Origin: Agrocybe praecox
Lineage: Eukaryota > Basidiomycota > Agaricomycetes > Agaricales > Agrocybaceae
DNA length: 64,000 nt
Assembly: GCA_964017145.1 (NCBI GenBank)
Contig: OZ024852.1
Coordinates: 745,945 to 809,944 of the forward strand
Direction of reading: 5' to 3'
Part shown: positions 12,171 to 22,699 of the stretch, in pieces
Position numbering within the stretch: the first letter of the stretch is position 1
Layout of the letters: the number at the start of each line of letters is the position of its first letter
The notes under the pieces: generated by a model
Seen by the model: the letters and a program-made list of their open reading frames with translations, nothing else
Told to the model about the DNA's origin: nothing
The model's database searches: none
Position numbers and translations under genes: made by a program

Positions 12171-12920
12171 TACGGTCTACTTACACCCACCACCCCTTCA
12201 TTTATCAGGCCAAGGAAGGGGGTTGGCCCCAGTGCGGCTGCGCAAGGTAGGAAACACCGTATCCGCTACTATCGCATCCGTTTTCTGATCGCTCTAAATG
12301 CAGTGCGCTCCATTCATTCAGCGATAAAGGTAACCCGGAAGGTACAGCAAAATACCTGATCCAAGAGTCCCTCAAAGACTCAACTTTTTCCAAAGGCATG
12401 CAACAAAGGATATCTAGTTGTTCAATTCCCCTCGGATACACGAGAAAGCGTCAATCAAGCTAATTCTCCTCCCGCTATTATTAAATCGTAAGTGAAAGAC
12501 CTACCGTCGGATACAAGATATAGACTATTTATATTAATATCTCCCTTTCTCATCACAAGGCCACGAAACACGCTATACATGCACTTCGTTATTCTGCGTG
12601 ATTAGCTATGAGCTATGTATACCCACTTTTGTTCTATTAGTAGGTTGACTCTGACGAGGAAGAATTCCTGAGGTTTATCCGGGAAGTACGGCTCTAAATT
12701 GGACGGACCGGACACAATATGGAGGACGGATTATTATGTCCGTCGACGTCAGCTTTCGGTCTGTCCACCACCTCCTCCTTCTCCACACCAGTCTGATTCG
12801 GTCATGTGAAGGCATCTTCGTCATGCGACCCGCATAGAATACATCGTGAGTTGTCTAATTATAGCTTTAAATGACTTGATCATGAAGAACTGCACGGGGA
12901 AACCTAGTATGAATTGCCAT

Positions 12921-13110
12921 CGAGCGCCCGGTAATTGAAATTCATACGATTCTTTCGCAAACCTCCGTCGGATAAACTTCGAGTGTATGATAATCGTCGT
13001 GACTTTACATTTTCTGAACGAAAGACACAGAAACCGATAACCCCATCACAGCGTTGATCAGCATCATGTTCATCGAGAGTTTAATTAGTTTCGCAAAGCA
13101 ACATCAGTTC
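12921..13110. repeat. Dispersed repeat, copy 1 (partner at 22287-22455)
   Basis: Shares CCGG-(T/C)-(A/C)-ATTGAAATTC, TTTACATTTTCTGAACGAAAG, CAGCATCATGTTCATCGAGA and AAGCAACATCA in the same order and spacing as 22287-22455. This copy lies directly upstream of the promoter of the secreted gene at 13320. Confidence 0.8.
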
Positions 13111-13207
13111 GTGAAACTGATGCTCAGCGCACATGAGCGAATCAGGGAGGATTCAAGGCAGCGAATCAATCCAAAGATAATTCACGAATATAGTTATCAA
13201 TCGAAGG

Positions 13208-13280
13208 TATAAAAGACGCAGAGCAACGATTCACTCTCTTCGTAGAGCTGGTCTCAATACCTCAACACAGCTAAGCGTTG
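13208..13280 (+). promoter_or_regulatory. Core promoter and leader of the four-repeat Cys gene
   Basis: TATAAAAG lies at 13208-13215, AGCTGGTCTCA at 13246-13256 and AAGCGTTG at 13273-13280; the start codon is at 13320. The order of elements matches the promoters at 5793-5875 and 34686-34776. Confidence 0.6.
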
Positions 13281-13319
13281 TACGCGGCATATCACCTACT
13301 GATTCATCCTTAACCAACA

Positions 13320-14019
13320 ATGGTCCAAATTTTCAACGTTCTTCTCGCCGTGGCCATCTTCACCACTGCTATTGCCGCTCCTGTGCATGAGTATGTACCT
13401 GTACTACACCTCTATGTTCGCACATTACTAAGAGAATTAACAGGACTCGAGGATACACAAATAGTGCTTCAGGCATCGAAAGACGTTCGGGATCTGTATC
13501 TGAGTATGTATTCAACTACTTCTATAGCACCTGCGCTCAAAAGAGCTCGATAGACCTTTTAGTATCCTATACGAACGCGGCCGGACCCCCAAAAAGCCCA
13601 CCGTAATTAGTAAAATCATCAAAGGCGTCGAGAAGTACGCCAAGCAGTGCCAATTCATTCGCGACGAAGACAGCGGAACCGTGTTCGTTCGCGAGCTTAG
13701 CAACAACGATCTGGACGCCCGTGGTACATTCCTCCAAAAGATCAAAGGTGTCATGCAGAAATGCCACTTCATCCGGGACGATGAGACGAACGAGGTGTAT
13801 GTGCGGGCGACCGACGATTTGGATGAGCTGGAGATATTAGGCGCCCGTGATGTCAAGTCCTTTCTTGGTAAAGCGATCAAAAGCGCCAAAGGGTGGGCAC
13901 AACAATGCCACTTTATGCGGGATTTCGATGAGGGAGAGTTGCTTGTTAGGGACCCATCGTTTGGTGCTGTTTTGAAGAAGGTCAAAGGATTGGCGCATAG
14001 GTGTCATTTAATGGGATAA
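13320..14019 (+). CDS. Small secreted protein with four single-Cys repeats
   Basis: Exons 13320-13390, 13444-13503 and 13554-14019 join in frame to 198 residues. Residues 1-20 are a signal peptide (MVQIFNVLLAVAIFTTAIAA). The mature part holds four related units. Each is a Lys-rich amphipathic helix ending in a single Cys followed by H/Q-F/L-I/M, then an acidic linker ending in VR: IIKGVEKYAKQCQFIRD (Cys76), KIKGVMQKCHFIRD (Cys114), AIKSAKGWAQQCHFMRD (Cys162) and KKVKGLAHRCHLMG (Cys194, C-terminal). Linkers carry DARG/GARD/VRD motifs like the LEAR motifs of the gene at 5951. The third exon start (AG at 13552-13553) was preferred because it gives a normal 50-nt intron and restores frame. Function unknown; a secreted repeat polypeptide or processed-peptide precursor are possibilities only. 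Confidence 0.75.
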
Positions 14020-14774
14020 TGCTGGCGAGTTTGATTGTTTACCTGCCTTGAGCTTCAATTGGCATAATATAATAAGTACCTCGAGTGTGTATTTTACCCA
14101 TCAGAGTTTGAACTGGAATATAATCTGTTCATTACTTGTTGTCGACTATCGACTAATCGACTAAATGCGTTGAAGGGAACATATAGCCTGTATGATATGA
14201 ATCCAACGTCAATGTTTTATTACGATTCGCATGAAAGGAACAGACGGTAATATAAGGTACGCACCTTGCCTACGCCCGAAACCGACACAAACACGCTATC
14301 TCGACGCGCAGCCAACATTTCGGACCGAAATGTTTCCCCCTTTTCCTTATACTACCTTTTTAGTTTATTTTCCTTTCTGCCAGCAAGGCACCCTTAAGGG
14401 TTCTCCGTCACTTGTTTGATTAGTCTTAGAAAACTTCTTTTCGCCTAGATAAACCCCTCCTATTTTGATTTGATTCCAAATCTTGCCCCCTGAGTATCGT
14501 TACAAGTAGAATTACATATATATACGTAGTACTACTCGTTTGTACTCCCCAGCAGAAGAATGTACCTGCCATACCCTCGTTATTGATCTACGCTATGTAC
14601 CACACCCACCCTTTCCATTCCTTATCCATATCACCAAGAGGTTTAGAACCCCCGAGACGATTTCGCCTCGTCTCACCTCTTTCCCCGAACTCACAACGGT
14701 TCACATCGTTTCAGTAAAGAGGTTTTGAGTACGAAATGGATAGAAGGAATTTCAGAAATATGTATTTCAAGAAA
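14020..14774. other. Intergenic, no supported gene
   Basis: AT-rich sequence between the secreted gene and the tail of a kinase-like gene. It shares ATGAATCCAACGTCAA with 16563-16580, another trace of local duplication. The last 50 bases match the 3' flank of the other kinase copies. Confidence 0.35.
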
Positions 14775-16344
14775 TTATAAGGTTATCTTCTGGCCTGTGG
14801 TAAAATAAGAAACGATCGCACGTCTACGGTTGGATATCCAGGCAAGGCACCTCCGAACTTGAGTCACAATACGTCTAAGGAATCGATACCTGCAAGCCTT
14901 ACGCAGGAATCTCGTCGTCCAAGATACAGGTGGTTCCCTATAGTGGGACCACTTCGTAGCGAACTCGGGAGGAACAGCAGCCCATCTGTTATATAGATGG
15001 TAGCGCACATCGTCTGTGTAGTGGTTCGGCTCCCAGATCGTCTGCGATAACTCCTCTTCGGTCAATTGAGAATGGATTTTTTCAAAAAATGAGAGAGCTT
15101 CGGAGGTCGTGAACCGTTCATTGAGCCGATGCGTCGTGAGTTTGTCTAGAAAGGGAGCCAATATAGGTAGTGCCGGAATGAGGTACTGAAATTTGTTTAG
15201 AATGACTAATGCAAGGCGTCTATAATATTAGGTTTACCTGGAAATAGTCTGAAAATAGCACGCCCAACGCCCCCACATCTGTGATAAATGGATTATAGGT
15301 ACACTCTCCCTGCGCATAATCCATAGTAACGTTGAAAGTTCCCCAAGCGTGCTCATTAGAGATCCAATAATCCCTACGATTGACGTCCGCGGGAAGCTTC
15401 AAAGAGTAGTCGAAATCGTATATTGCGTATAGCGCGAGTCCTGAAGCTCGTCGGTGTTCTCTAAAAGGATTGTATCGAACCATGAAATCCCCAAAATCGT
15501 CAGTAAGAAAATTCTTTATGCTAATATCCTGCAAAAATTGATGAGTATAGGCAAGGCTATATATTACAGGGAACTTACTCCATGAACGATATTATGCTGA
15601 TGGAGAAAATTAAGGCCCTTCAGGAAAGGCAATCACTACACCACTGAACTTGCTTTTGAAATGGACATCACTTACTTTAAGCATCGCGTGCATCATACGA
15701 AGGACCTCGCGCATCGTCTGAAACATAGGGTCATTGGCGTATATCCCCCATCTGAAGTTTTTTCATGAATATACGAAAGCAGAATAGGATGGCCAGGAAT
15801 AAGCTACCTGGGCATTACAGCAAAGCAGAAGCTATCAATCGGAATAATATCTAGGACTGGAATGACGCAGTTTTCCTTGAGAATCTCGACTGGCTGTTGC
15901 CTCAAAAACTCCAGGATACGATGCTCATCCGTATTGGCGCGTACGAGTTTGATAGCTACGTGTCGGTTTTGTGGATCTTGAGCAAACACAACTTTTCCTT
16001 CGGTATCATCCGCATGAAGTGGGGAACTAAAGCGGTCGGGCACTTCGTTGCTGTCGTATATCCCATATGGATACTCCCCATCTCCGCTTTCTGGCAGAGG
16101 CAATTTTGGTACGGTAGAGAAACATCCATCAGAGTCATCGTATAGTCTCTCGTACAAGGTGTATCCACGACTTCTGAACCATTGAATCGTTGTCGCAGAT
16201 TCCCAGAAAGTTACTCTGTCTTTATAATGTTTTCTGGTGTTGTCACCTCGTTCGAACGGAAAATCTATCGTTAATTCTGCACAAGGCTTGATCCAGATTT
16301 CATAAGATTTTTCTGTATGAAGAAAGGCTATCGCTCACCATCAT
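14775..16344 (-). CDS. Protein kinase-like protein, HGD catalytic loop
   Basis: The closest full-length relative is the plus-strand copy at 30026-31588, with the same exons. Reading down the minus strand: the N-lobe exon carries HVAIKLV (candidate ATP-binding Lys) and ends VMPR; a short exon holds MREVLRMMHAMLK; a 13-codon exon encodes GLNFLHQHNIVHG; the next starts DISIKNFL, completing HGDIxxxN; YDFDYS stands where DFG is expected; the last exon is the C-lobe (LAPFLDKLTTHRL ... TTGQKITL). Catalytic Asp and metal-binding Asn/Asp are present, with Gly changed to Asp in DFG. This resembles the kinase-like families expanded in Agaricomycetes. The start is uncertain: the ATGs at 16344/16341 precede a short intron that does not join cleanly in frame, so the 5' end may be damaged or misread. 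Confidence 0.75.
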
Positions 16345-16761
16345 TAATTGAAGATACTTTCTTCAAATGTAGAGCGACGAAGGCGTGAATGCCGTAAGAG
16401 TGAGAAGTTCTAGAACGCCTGACCTGTAACGCGTAACTTTTAACGTGTCTGATTGGATAGCAAAAAGGGATATTAGGACAAATGTTTTTGACGACTACGC
16501 GTCCGCAGACGACATGTTTCGGAAGGATCCACGAGCTCAGGAAATATACCCTTTTAGTATTACGACTATGAATCCAACGTCAACGCTGTATTGACTTCAG
16601 CCGTTATGATTGGATATCAAATATTATATAGGTGACGCCGCTCTCTGATGTGGAAGGTCAAGGATATAATTGTCGTATAGAATTCTAAAAGGAACGGATG
16701 GTATTTAAATTATAGGTATGAAATAGATAACAGCAACTACGGAAACATCTATGTCAAGGAA

Positions 16762-18309
16762 TCATATGGTTATCTTCTGGCCTGTGGTAAAATAGGAAAC
16801 AATCGCACGTCCACAGTTGGATATCCACGCAATGCACCTCCGAACTCGAGTCACAATACGTCTAAGAAATCGATACCTGCAGGCTTTACGCAGGAATTCC
16901 GTTGTCCAAGATACAGGTGGTTCCCTATAGTGGGCCCACTTCTCAGCAAACTCTGTGGAAACAGCGGCCCACCTGTCATATATAATGTTATCCCAGTCTT
17001 TTTTCCAAATGATCTGCGATAAATCCTCCTCCGTCAATTGAGAATGAAAATCTTCAAAAAATGAGAGAGCTTCGGAAGCTGTGAAACGTTCTTTCAGCCG
17101 ATGCGTCGTGAGTTTGTCTAGGAACGGAGCTAGTATAGGCAGTCCCGGAATTAGATACTGAAAAGCGATCAGAAAGATCAATGGACCCGGATTATGATAT
17201 GGGATATACCTGAACTTCGTCTGAAAACATCTCGCCCAAGATCCCAAGATCCGTGATAAATGGATTATAGTCATACTCCCCCTGTGCAAAATCCATAGTA
17301 ACGTTGAAAGTTCCCCAGGCGTGCTCATTAGAGATCCAATAATCCTTGCGATTTATGTCCGTGGGAAGCTTTAAGGAGAAGTCGAAATCGTATATTGCAT
17401 ATAGTGCGAGTCCTGCAGCCCGTCGCCGTTCTCTGAAAGGGTTTCTTAGAACCAAGAAATCTCCAAAATCGTTCGTCAGAAAGTTTTTCATGCTAATATC
17501 CTGCAAAAATCGGATGAGTACAGGCAAGGATATATGACAAAAAACACACTCCGTGCACAATATTATTCTGATGGAGAAAAGTCAACCCCTTCATGAAGGG
17601 TAGTCACTACACCATTCAACTTGATTTTTCAATGGACGTCACTTACTTTCAGCATCGCGTGCATCATACGAAGGACCTCGCGCATTGTCCGAAACATAGG
17701 CAAACTGATCTTCGTCCCCCATCTGAAGATTTTTCAAGAAAATACGAAAGCGGAATAGAATGAAATAAGTTACCTGGGAATTATAACAAAGCAGAACCCA
17801 TCAATTGGAAGGATCTCCAGGACTGGAATGACGCAGTTTTCCTTGAGAATATCGATCGGTTGTCGCCTCAAAAACTCCAGGATATGATGTTCATCAGTAT
17901 CAGCGCGTACGATCTTGATAGCGACGTGTCTGCCTTGAGAATCTTGGGCAAACGCGACTTTTGCTTCTGTATCAGGTGCGTGAAGTGGGGAACTAAAGCG
18001 GTCAGGTATTTCGTTGATGTCGTATATACCATACGGATACTCCCCATCTCCGCTTTCTGGAAGAGGCAATTTCGGAATGGTGGAGAATTGACTATCCGGA
18101 CCGTTATATAGTCTCTTGTACAAGGTGTATCCACGATTTCTGAACCATTCGATTGTGTTCGCGGATTCCTAGAAGGTGACTCTGTATTCATAATACTTTC
18201 CGGTGAAGTCGCCTCGTTCGAACGGAAAGTCTATCATTAGATCTGCACAAGGCTTGATATAGACCTTCTGTAAGACTTTGCTATGCGTAGAGAAGCCATT
18301 ACTCACCAT
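16762..18309 (-). pseudogene. Protein kinase-like gene with nonsense codon near N-terminus
   Basis: This is a third copy with the same introns. A plausible start is ATG 18309-18307, followed by a 39-nt intron and VYIKPCADLMIDFPFERGD. TAG at 18169-18171 (minus strand) sits where both other long copies have TGG (TFW to TF-stop). Downstream everything is open: HVAIKIV, IIPR, MREVLRMMHAMLK, GLTFLHQNNIVHG, DISMKNFLTNDF, YDFDFS and the C-lobe exon ending TTGQKITI. One donor is GTGTGT rather than GTAAG. Either this is a recent pseudogene, or a shorter protein starts after the stop; no in-frame ATG occurs soon after it, which favours loss of function. A single miscalled base would also explain it. 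Confidence 0.75.
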
Positions 18310-18479
18310 AGTTGAAGGTGTCTTAGGCAAATGTGGCATACACGATATGTGAATGTTGCGAGATTGAAGAGGCCCGACTCCGAGGGTTCGACTCAGTATT
18401 TGACCTTGTTTGTACTTGAATGGTTCAAAGTATGTATCACCGCTGCCGCCGACCTCTTTGTATGATACTATGAATGCTC

Positions 18480-18690
18480 GTCTCAGATACGACCCCCTTG
18501 TAAATGCGAGAAGGTTGCTCTTCCTATTGTGGACATCCGTGACACGGTCATATAGTATAGATGTCCATCATAAGATCTTCGGAATATCCCTGCAGGACAA
18601 CGACGACTCTTCGAGAGTTGAGACACGTTAAGAGCAATGTGTTTATACCTGCAAACATTACGCAGGAATGACACCCTCTACGAGTAAGGC
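18480..18690 (-). pseudogene. Relic of a kinase-like C-terminal exon
   Basis: The minus strand encodes SFLRNVCRYKHIALNVSQL and then R/C-rich residues, matching the conserved FLRKACRYRFLRRIVTQVRR segment of the kinase-like copies. The DNA alignment TTCCTGCGTAATGTTTGCAG is close to the intact genes. Outside it the sequence drifts, so only about 200 bp of a fifth copy remain. It lies just upstream of the copy at 16762-18309 on the same strand. Confidence 0.55.
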
Positions 18691-19271
18691 ATTGGCTCTC
18701 TATACTTAGAACTTGTGCGACAGGACGTGGTCCTTTTCGAATCGGTTGGCTCTCATAGCAGAGAAAAGGACCTGCAGCTGCCCTAATTAATTGTTGCAAG
18801 ACTTGAAGCAAAGGCTAGGATACGTGGGGAGCTGAACTCGCTCGAACACATCGGGAAATGACCTGCTCGTCTTTTCTAAACTTCGACCGTTCAAGACGTG
18901 AAATATGTAAGAAGTGGCGTCATTCAAAAGCAAGTACGTCGCTTTTGAACTTCATAAGGTATAACTCAACTTTGAACATGATATTTCAGAACAGGCTTAT
19001 TTAATAGTATAGCGGATTGGACATTGGCCTAACGTACAAGCCGTGTAGTCCATCTACGAGTTGAACAAGAATAAAATATTTTTAGGTAGAAGAGAACTGC
19101 GAATGCGAACAATACATTTAAAGACCAATCGAACATTATCGACCATAAGAAAGAAAGAAATTGTTATTCATTTGTGCAGTGCGCAAACCGTATAAAGTGG
19201 TGCCAATGATGATGGGGTATGAGCTGACTATCTCCAATAAGGACCTTTGGTAGGACAAACCGTTCGATGGC

Positions 19272-20168
19272 CTAGTTAGCTTCAAGGCAAGCTCGGAACA
19301 TTGGTTCATGTCGGGTATTCCAAGGTGGCGAGGGAATCTCCGACAGAGTTAAACTGCCAAAAGAATAAGATACCGGAGGGTCGATGAACTTGTCGTCCCA
19401 AATAACTATCGATCTATTTGAGCGGCATTTTATCACACATTCCCACATGAACTCCAAATATGTGATCCAATCTGCGTAGAGAGCAGAGCGATTATCTGGG
19501 TCGTCTGCGTCAATGTGATCGAAGGTCGAAAAAACCCCCACTCTAAACTGGGACCCGTCCTCATCTGCGACATAAACGCGACCAAAAATGTTCGGTTCGT
19601 CCTTCTCGAAAATCAACCACATTGTCGTGGAGTAGGCTCTCCAGATAAGAAGAGCTGGGATGAACTTTACTTGAGGCGTACGATTTCTGTACACTGTGGC
19701 AAGAAGCCGTGGTGAGCTGTTGTTCCATCCCAACCAATTAGTCCCGTCGCCTTTATCGCCAGACCAGGTCCTTATATATACGTGTGGTAAGCCTGGCCAT
19801 GAAGATGCGATAGCCATACGCGCCGGCCATTCAAGTATCCACAGACGAAATTCTTCGGGAATTGCAGGATACTGGGACAATAGAGCGTCTATGTAGGCCC
19901 TGCGGTCAAAGTATTGCAGATTGTCGATCGTCCATTGGCGTGTCTCGGGAAAGCAAGGGGTGTTGAGCATGCGGTGGAATAAATCGAATAGTCTGCGCCG
20001 GATTGGGTGGATATTCGCAAGTGGGAGTAGGTGTTTCCATCCTCTACATACTCCATGAGAGATTATGTAGGGTTTGAGCTCCATATGCGAGAAAATGTGA
20101 AGTAAGAGTTCGTTTGGTAGCTGGTGTATTTCGTATTTTTGCGGCAAATGCTCAGAGAAGTCCGCCAT
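19272..20168 (-). CDS. F-box protein, 5'-truncated copy
   Basis: Nearly identical to the gene at 22700-23713. The F-box is at the start of the retained part (YEIHQLPNELLLHIFSHMEL ... GVCRGWKHLLPLANIHP), followed by a conserved Trp-rich domain of unknown function (FRLWILEWPARMAI, GTNWLGWNNSSPRLLA, YLEFMWECVI) ending CLEAN. The sister gene starts MGQTLSVKTALRNVG. Here that ATG is changed and an extra A (about 20268) shifts the frame, so the first usable start is ATG 20168-20166 (MADFSEHLPQK), removing about 27 residues before the F-box. The F-box and downstream domain are intact. F-box proteins normally link SKP1/cullin ubiquitin ligases to substrates; the substrate here is unknown. Confidence 0.7.
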   Translation of the reverse strand: MADFSEHLPQKYEIHQLPNELLLHIFSHMELKPYIISHGVCRGWKHLLPLANIHPIRRRLFDLFHRMLNTPCFPETRQWTIDNLQYFDRRAYIDALLSQYPAIPEEFRLWILEWPARMAIASSWPGLPHVYIRTWSGDKGDGTNWLGWNNSSPRLLATVYRNRTPQVKFIPALLIWRAYSTTMWLIFEKDEPNIFGRVYVADEDGSQFRVGVFSTFDHIDADDPDNRSALYADWITYLEFMWECVIKCRSNRSIVIWDDKFIDPPVSYSFGSLTLSEIPSPPWNTRHEPMFRACLEAN

Positions 20169-20289
20169 GACTGCTGCAGGTACTGGTTTTCGAGGGTCGG
20201 ATTTACCAAACACGAGACCGTAAACATAGTAGTAGGGAAACCCCAACGTTTCGCAGTGCGGTTTTTGACAGAGAGCGTTTGACCGAGTT

Positions 20290-20930
20290 CAAATTTTTCT
20301 TTGTGACAATCCGTGCGCGTGACTCCACAAACCAGACAAAACCTCGGCCATCAATCATACTCATCGTACAAATCCGCCAACTCACGAAGCAGCACCAGCG
20401 CCAGCACCTACGCACTCCTCCGCTCAAGTCAGCCCCCCTCGCGAAGAACAAGTCGTCGTCGTCGTCGCTGCTCCTCGCGCATGCTCTGCTCAGGTTGGTA
20501 TCAGTATCGGTGTTCCTAGCACCAATGTCGATGTGGCAGAGGCGCGTGAGGAAAGACTCGGGCTCTGTCCAATCCCAATTACCGCTTGATAGTGGTTCGA
20601 GGACCGGGGGCGGGTTGAGCGCTACGAGACTTAACGTTATTCCTATTCCCGTCGTCGCGAATAGGGATCGGAGGCATGGGGAGTCGCAGGAGAGGGAAAG
20701 AATCATGCAGGAGAGGGAGAGGATGATCCCGACGCTTTTGTCTGCTGCCGCTCAGCACGTGTTGCCCCCGTCGCCATCGCCATCGATTGTTGTTGTTCTC
20801 CCAGGGAGTCCAAATGCAAGTCGTGCAGACTCCGCCAACGCCTTCTCAGTCTCAAGAACCCCAGGGTGCGCACGCGGACGGGGGTACCGATACCAAATCT
20901 CGGGACCAGGATCAACACCAACACGATGAT
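20290..20930 (+). repeat. Segmental duplication copy A (Pro/Ser-rich, degenerate coding)
   Basis: Matches 21690-22180 over several hundred bases (shared GCTGCTCCTCGCGCA, GAGGCGCGTGAGGAA, GACTCGGG, CTGCTGCCGCTCAG). Reading one frame gives a plausible fragment: PTHEAAPAPAPTHSSAQVSP, EEQVVVVVAAPRA, then AREERLGLCPIPITA and a stop. It has no start codon or clear splice sites. Small indels between copies change frame, so both are probably remnants of one gene or a non-coding repeat. Confidence 0.5.
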
Positions 20931-21689
20931 CGCTGTCGGTATCTTTCTTTTTGTCTGGTGGGTATACTTGCCATACAAAATTGACGATATATGAATAATC
21001 TAAATTTTTTTATTGTTCTCTTTCTTTCTTTGCCTCGACCCACATGGACGTTAGGTTCTGGCCAGACAACGAGCCCGACACGATACAACCCGTATAGCCG
21101 ACACACCTCCACATACCCTACCCCACCCTTCGTATTACCCGATCCACATCCATAGCAATGCAGCCCCCGTTCGTCAGCATCTGCAAATGTCAGCGTACCC
21201 CGCATCTGCATCTTCGACGACGATGATATTAGGGAAATCACCTAACGCGCAAGTCGCTCCCTAGGCTTACGTTGAATTGGGCCTCTGCGCATGCGCATGG
21301 GTATAGTGGTTCTGATCCATCAACATCAAAACGCAAGTCAGCGTCAAAGTAGACTTTGACTTTGAAAAACCCTCACCACCACCACTACCACAAAATCCTC
21401 AAGCCAATGAACGAGCGGCAGCAGGAAATGCACGCTCGCTCTGCCTTCCTCCTCCTCTTACTCCTTGTCCTCGTCGCCCTCGTCGTATGCATACCCCCAC
21501 ACTCAAGCGCAGGTACGAGCACAGAAGAATATCATCCTGTTCCCGAGGAGTTGCGCGGGGGGTGATTCAGAGTCCGAGTCCGAGGGGGTGCCTTCGTCTT
21601 CCACTTCGTCTTGCACTTCTTTCTCCTCATCATCATCGTCCACTTCTTCCGCCACCTCCACCTCCATATCGGCGCGCGACATACATCTC

Positions 21690-22180
21690 CTCGCGCGCGT
21701 CATACTCAAACCCATCATACAAGTCCGCCAACACACGAACCAGCACCAGCACCAGCACCCATGCACACGCACTCCTCCGCTCAACTCAACCTCATCCCCT
21801 CACCAAGCCGAACAAGAACAAGTTGTTGTCGTCGCTGCTCCTCGCGCAAGCTCAAGCCGGTCTCAGTATCGCCGTTCCTACCAGCGTTCATAGCACCAAT
21901 GCCCGAGAGGCGCGTGAGGAAGGACTCGGGGTCTGTCCAATGGAATGAGAACGTGGGCGTGGGCGTGTTGAGCACTACGCGACCTATCGCTATTCCCATC
22001 GCAAACCGTGTTTTGATTGTGGGTGGGCATGGGCAGTCGCAGGCGCAGGAGAGAGGGGGGGAGCGGGAGAGGATGATCTCGACGCCTTTGTCGGCTGCTG
22101 CCGCTCAGCCCGTCGCCGTTCTCCCCAGAGACGCAGATCCAAATGCAGACACCATACTCCCTCCAGCCACCTCCTTATTC
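21690..22180 (+). repeat. Segmental duplication copy B (partner of 20290-20930)
   Basis: Encodes the related fragments THEPAPAPAP, EQEQVVVVAAPRASS and AREEGLGVCPM in shifted frames relative to copy A. The flank at 21580-21680 is a Ser/Thr-coding CT-rich run. Confidence 0.5.
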
Positions 22181-22286
22181 CGCTACTGTTTCTCCTCCTC
22201 TTCCATCTCTTCTGTCTCCTCTGTCTCCTCCGTCTCCTCTATCATTTCCTCGGAATTCAAATCGGAATTCAAATTTTTCGTCTGCC

Positions 22287-22455
22287 CGAGCACCCGGTCA
22301 TTGAAATTCCTACGTTTCTTTGTTCGAGTGTAAGATAATCATCGTGTCTTTACATTTTCTGAACGAAAGATACAGAGAAACTGATAACCCAAAAGCGTTG
22401 TTCAGCATCATGTTCATCGAGAATTGTATCAGTTTTGTGAAGCAACATCAAGATT
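22287..22455. repeat. Dispersed repeat, copy 2 (partner at 12921-13110)
   Basis: Same order of blocks as 12921-13110, slightly shorter. No TATA box or secreted gene follows this copy; the next gene is the minus-strand F-box gene ending at 22700. Confidence 0.8.
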
Positions 22456-22699
22456 CGAAGTGTGACGCCCATCAAATCAAGACATTTCCAGTTCTGGATC
22501 TCATAAGCGTTTTCTTCGAGGTTCCCATTGTTTTCTCCCCTCATATTCCAGGCGCATTACACACCATAAATGTATAACACATAGTATCAGTTTATTATTG
22601 GGACATGCACGCATAATAAGGTCGTCTTGAAAGTTGCTCCAAAGGTCTAGTTGACTAGCTCCAATAAGGGATCTTTGGTAGGACAAATCGTTTCATGGC

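Noticed and set aside
18370..18400. GGTTCGACTC as a tRNA B box
   Set aside because: No A box or foldable cloverleaf could be found around it.
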